Part shown: piece by piece, positions 50,860-52,996 of the stretch
Numbering within the stretch: position 1 is the first letter of the stretch
Layout of the letters: each line of letters begins with the position of its first letter
From: an uncultured Collinsella sp.
GTDB lineage: Bacteria; Actinomycetota; Coriobacteriia; Coriobacteriales; Coriobacteriaceae
Length of the DNA: 52,996 nucleotides
Direction of reading: 5' to 3'
NCBI GenBank assembly: GCA_959605475.1
Contig: CAUHFS010000008.1
Coordinates: 1-52,996, forward strand
Made by a program: the position numbers and the translations under genes
Notes under the pieces: generated by a model
Database searches by the model: none
What the model saw: the letters and a program-made list of their open reading frames with translations, nothing else
Told to the model about the DNA's origin: nothing

Positions 50860-51702
50860 ATGTCCGCCCGTAAAGCTCGCACGGAGGCGGCCGCCGCTGG
50901 CGCCGCCCCCGTTGACTCTGAGGAGAAGGACGTGAAGATTCCCGTAGAGGCCGTCGACGATACCGAGGCCAACGAGGCCGAGGCCGCCGAGGCTGCCGAG
51001 AACCAGGTAGAGGATTCCAACAAGGAGGCGACGATGACCGAGGACGAGATGGTGGAAGCCGCTATCCGCGCCGGTGAGGAAGCCGCCGACAACGACTTTA
51101 AGCTCAAGTTCGAGCAGGCCCAAAAGGAACTTGCCGACGTACGCAGCGAGCTCGATGCTGCGGCAGAGGCTCAGAAGGCCGCCGAGGACAAGGCAAAGGA
51201 CGCCACCGAGCGTACCGCCCGTCTGCAGGCCGACTGGGAGAACTTCCGTCGCCGCACCGCCAGCGAGCGTATCGCCGAGCGCGAGCGCGCGACCGAGAAG
51301 CTTGTCACCGCGCTGTTGCCGGTGGTTGACGATATCGAGCGTGCAATCGACCATGCCCGTAGCCAGGAGCTTTCCGACGACTTTAAGCAGTTCGTCGATG
51401 GCGTTGATGCGGTGCATGCCAAGCTGCTCGATGTGTTTGCGCACGAGGGCGTTGAGCCCATCGACCCCAAGGGCGAGGCGTTCGATCCGCTCGAGCACCA
51501 GGCCGTGGGGCGTGTCGAGGACGCATCGCAGTACGACGAGACCGTCAACGACGTGTACCAGAAGGGCTACCGCATGGCGGACCGCATCCTGCGCTCCGCG
51601 ATGGTGACGGTGACCTACGGTGGCGAGAAGCGCCCCGCACCGGAGCCCGAAGCGGCGCCCGAGGATGCTGCGGCCGATACGGCTGAGAGCACCGAGGAGT
51701 AA
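50860..51702 (+). CDS. grpE: Nucleotide-exchange factor GrpE
   Basis: 280 aa from the ATG at 50860, two bases after the dnaK stop codon. The GrpE domain lies at ~residues 120-255 (LQADWENFRRRTASERIAE, LLPVVDDIERAIDHA, FDPLEHQAVGRV). The first ~115 residues are acidic and Ala/Glu-rich, much longer than usual. A second in-frame ATG at 51034 has AAGGAGG at 5-base spacing and would give 222 aa, so this may be the true or a second start. It releases ADP from DnaK. Confidence 0.95.
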   Translation: MSARKARTEAAAAGAAPVDSEEKDVKIPVEAVDDTEANEAEAAEAAENQVEDSNKEATMTEDEMVEAAIRAGEEAADNDFKLKFEQAQKELADVRSELDAAAEAQKAAEDKAKDATERTARLQADWENFRRRTASERIAERERATEKLVTALLPVVDDIERAIDHARSQELSDDFKQFVDGVDAVHAKLLDVFAHEGVEPIDPKGEAFDPLEHQAVGRVEDASQYDETVNDVYQKGYRMADRILRSAMVTVTYGGEKRPAPEPEAAPEDAAADTAESTEE

Positions 51703-51709
51703 TTGAGAA

Positions 51710-51738
51710 GGGCCCCGGGGCAACACCCGGGGCCCTTT
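51710..51738 (+). terminator. Terminator between grpE and dnaJ
   Basis: GGGCCCCGGG (51710-51719) pairs with CCCGGGGCCC (about 51726-51735), and TTTCT follows. It may lower dnaJ transcription relative to dnaK-grpE. Confidence 0.75.
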
Positions 51739-51809
51739 CTGGCCTAGTGCCATATGACAGTATGAGCCGCCGCCCGTTGAGCGGTGGATGAAACAGGAGA
51801 GGAGCTACG

Positions 51810-52775
51810 ATGGCTGCAGGCAAAACCTTCTATGACATCCTGGGCGTATCCAAGAGCGCCTCCGACAAAGAGATCAAGAGCGCGTTTCGCAAGCTCGCGC
51901 AAAAATACCACCCCGATGCCGGCGGCGACGAGGCCAAGTTCAAGGAGATTAGCGAGGCTTACGAGACGCTTTCGGACGAGAAGAAGCGCAAAGAGTACGA
52001 CCAGATGCTCATGTTCGGCGGCATGCCGGGCGCGGGCGGCGCGTATGGCGGCGGCTACGGTGCCGGCGCGGGCGCCAGCGGCTGGGGCGATATCTTCGAC
52101 AGCATCTTTAGCGGCAACGGCGCTTGGGGCAGCGATTGGGGCTCGGGCTTTGCCGGGGCTGCGGGTAATGCCGGTGCCGGTGCGGGTCGCAGCCGTGCTC
52201 GCAAGGGCGGCGACCTGTCGCTGACTGTCGACGTGACGGCCGAGGACGCGTTTCGCGGCGTGACGCACAAGGTCACCTATCGCATTCCCTCGACGGGCGA
52301 GCAGCAAACCATTACGGTCTCGGTTCCCGCAGGTGCGGTCGACGGCGGCAAACTACGCTACAAGCGTCGCGGCGAGTATGGCGTTGCGGGTGGCGAGCGC
52401 GGCGACCTGGTCGTGACCACGCATGTGGAGGAGCACCCGCTGTTTAAGCGCAAAGGCGCCGACGTGACCATGGAGGTACCGGTCTCGGTCTACGAGGCGG
52501 CGCTCGGCTGCACGGTGGACGTGCCCACGCCCGGCGGTGCGACGGTTCGTTTGAAAGTGCCCGCGGGTACCCAGACGGGCAAGAAGTTCCGCTTTAAGGA
52601 GATGGGCGCGCCCGATGTTAAGCACCGTGGCCGCACGGGCGCGCTGCTCGTCGAGATCAAGGTGCAGGTTCCCACGAACCTGTCCGACGATGAGCGCGAT
52701 GCCATGACCAAGCTGCGCGAGGCCGACACGCGCGACTATCGCGAGAAGGTCAATCGTTACAAGGCGACGTACTAG
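51810..52775 (+). CDS. DnaJ-family chaperone without zinc finger (CbpA-like)
   Basis: 321 aa, ATG at 51810 after GAGGAG. J-domain at ~6-70, with HPD at residues 34-36 (KYHPDAGGDEAKFKEI). A Gly/Ala-rich linker (~72-130) precedes the C-terminal substrate-binding domains (GGDLSLTVDVTAEDAFRG, ISTG-like IPSTGEQQTITVSVPAG). No CxxCxGxG zinc finger is present, so it is a type II, CbpA/DnaJ2-like protein. It stimulates DnaK ATPase. Next gene is hspR. Confidence 0.93.
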   Translation: MAAGKTFYDILGVSKSASDKEIKSAFRKLAQKYHPDAGGDEAKFKEISEAYETLSDEKKRKEYDQMLMFGGMPGAGGAYGGGYGAGAGASGWGDIFDSIFSGNGAWGSDWGSGFAGAAGNAGAGAGRSRARKGGDLSLTVDVTAEDAFRGVTHKVTYRIPSTGEQQTITVSVPAGAVDGGKLRYKRRGEYGVAGGERGDLVVTTHVEEHPLFKRKGADVTMEVPVSVYEAALGCTVDVPTPGGATVRLKVPAGTQTGKKFRFKEMGAPDVKHRGRTGALLVEIKVQVPTNLSDDERDAMTKLREADTRDYREKVNRYKATY

Positions 52776-52847
52776 GGCGGTCGCGGCGCACGCCCACGCC
52801 CGCGGGCTTATGATGGACGATAACGAGACGGAAAGGGGTCAGGTAGC

Positions 52848-52996
52848 ATGGCCGAGGACAATAGGAACAAACCGCTGTACATGATCAGCGTGGCGGCCGA
52901 GCTGACCGGCATGCACCCGCAGACTCTGCGCGTCTACGAGTCCAAGGGCCTGGTGAATCCTCAGCGCTCGGGCGGTAACACGCGCCTGTATTCGCG
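52848..52996 (+). CDS. hspR: HspR-like MerR-family repressor, truncated by window end
   Basis: 49 full codons are visible from the ATG at 52848, preceded by GAAAGGGG. The MerR helix-turn-helix (YMISVAAELTGMHPQTLRVYESKGLVNPQRSGGNTRLYS) matches HspR, the repressor of the dnaK operon in actinobacteria. The order dnaK-grpE-dnaJ-hspR supports this. The rest lies beyond the window, so it is incomplete only here. Confidence 0.9.
   Translation, partial: MAEDNRNKPLYMISVAAELTGMHPQTLRVYESKGLVNPQRSGGNTRLYS

Overview
The window is high-GC DNA with densely packed genes and strong purine-rich ribosome binding sites. The protein repertoire (PTS-rich glycan use, NiFe-hydrogenase maturation, an MFS-LuxR fusion regulator, a dnaK-grpE-dnaJ-hspR order) and abundant GGGGACGT/GGGGACAG palindromic intergenic repeats suggest a gut Coriobacteriia (Actinomycetota), most likely a Collinsella-like organism. 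The genus is an inference from gene content; no rRNA or tRNA gene is present.

Region 1 (1-6.9 kb) is a carbohydrate cassette: a DUF1593 protein and an esterase on the minus strand, divergent from a glucose/beta-glucoside-family PTS EIIBC and a GH140/DUF4038 hydrolase. Their shared upstream region carries LacI-like dyads. Inverted copies of one REP hairpin lie at 5-31 and 6880-6906. Region 2 (7-12.4 kb) holds a frameshifted MFS-LuxR regulator, an anchored hypothetical protein, a zinc-ribbon protein and two paralogous lipoproteins. Region 3 (12.4-25.6 kb) has mgtA, pyrE, an RpiR regulator, a GH106-like rhamnosidase divergent from an AraC regulator, a GH1 6-phospho-beta-glucosidase, a free EIIA(Glc) that could serve the EIIBC lacking an A domain, a lipoprotein and a HAD phosphatase. 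Two copies of a covarying three-stem element follow pyrE and the lipoprotein gene.

Region 4 (25.67-32.81 kb) is a self-contained lactose/cellobiose-type PTS island: LicR-like regulator, EIIB, EIIC, EIIA, GH1, HPr and a membrane protein. It is bounded by 56-bp direct repeats of the 3' end of hypE, with the arrangement expected of site-specific integration into hypE. Region 5 (32.76-38.87 kb) is a hydrogenase-maturation operon read right to left: a small protein, nikR, hypF, hypC, hypD, hypE. hypF carries an in-frame 207-bp inverted-repeat insertion.

Region 6 (38.9-44.2 kb) contains trxA, an unknown gene, a truncated GHKL kinase, a membrane protein whose stop codon lies in an IS3 end, a full IS3 element, a decayed IS3 orfA and a 209-bp MITE-like palindrome. 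Region 7 (44.2-48.1 kb) is nadA-nadB-nadC-niaR behind a 19-bp-arm palindrome that is probably the NiaR operator. Region 8 (48.2-53 kb) has a ferredoxin and dnaK-grpE-dnaJ-hspR (hspR is cut by the window end).

The most unusual signals are the hypE-flanked island, the in-frame MITE in hypF, the covarying structured element and three dyads spaced exactly 28 bp apart upstream of the island PTS operon.
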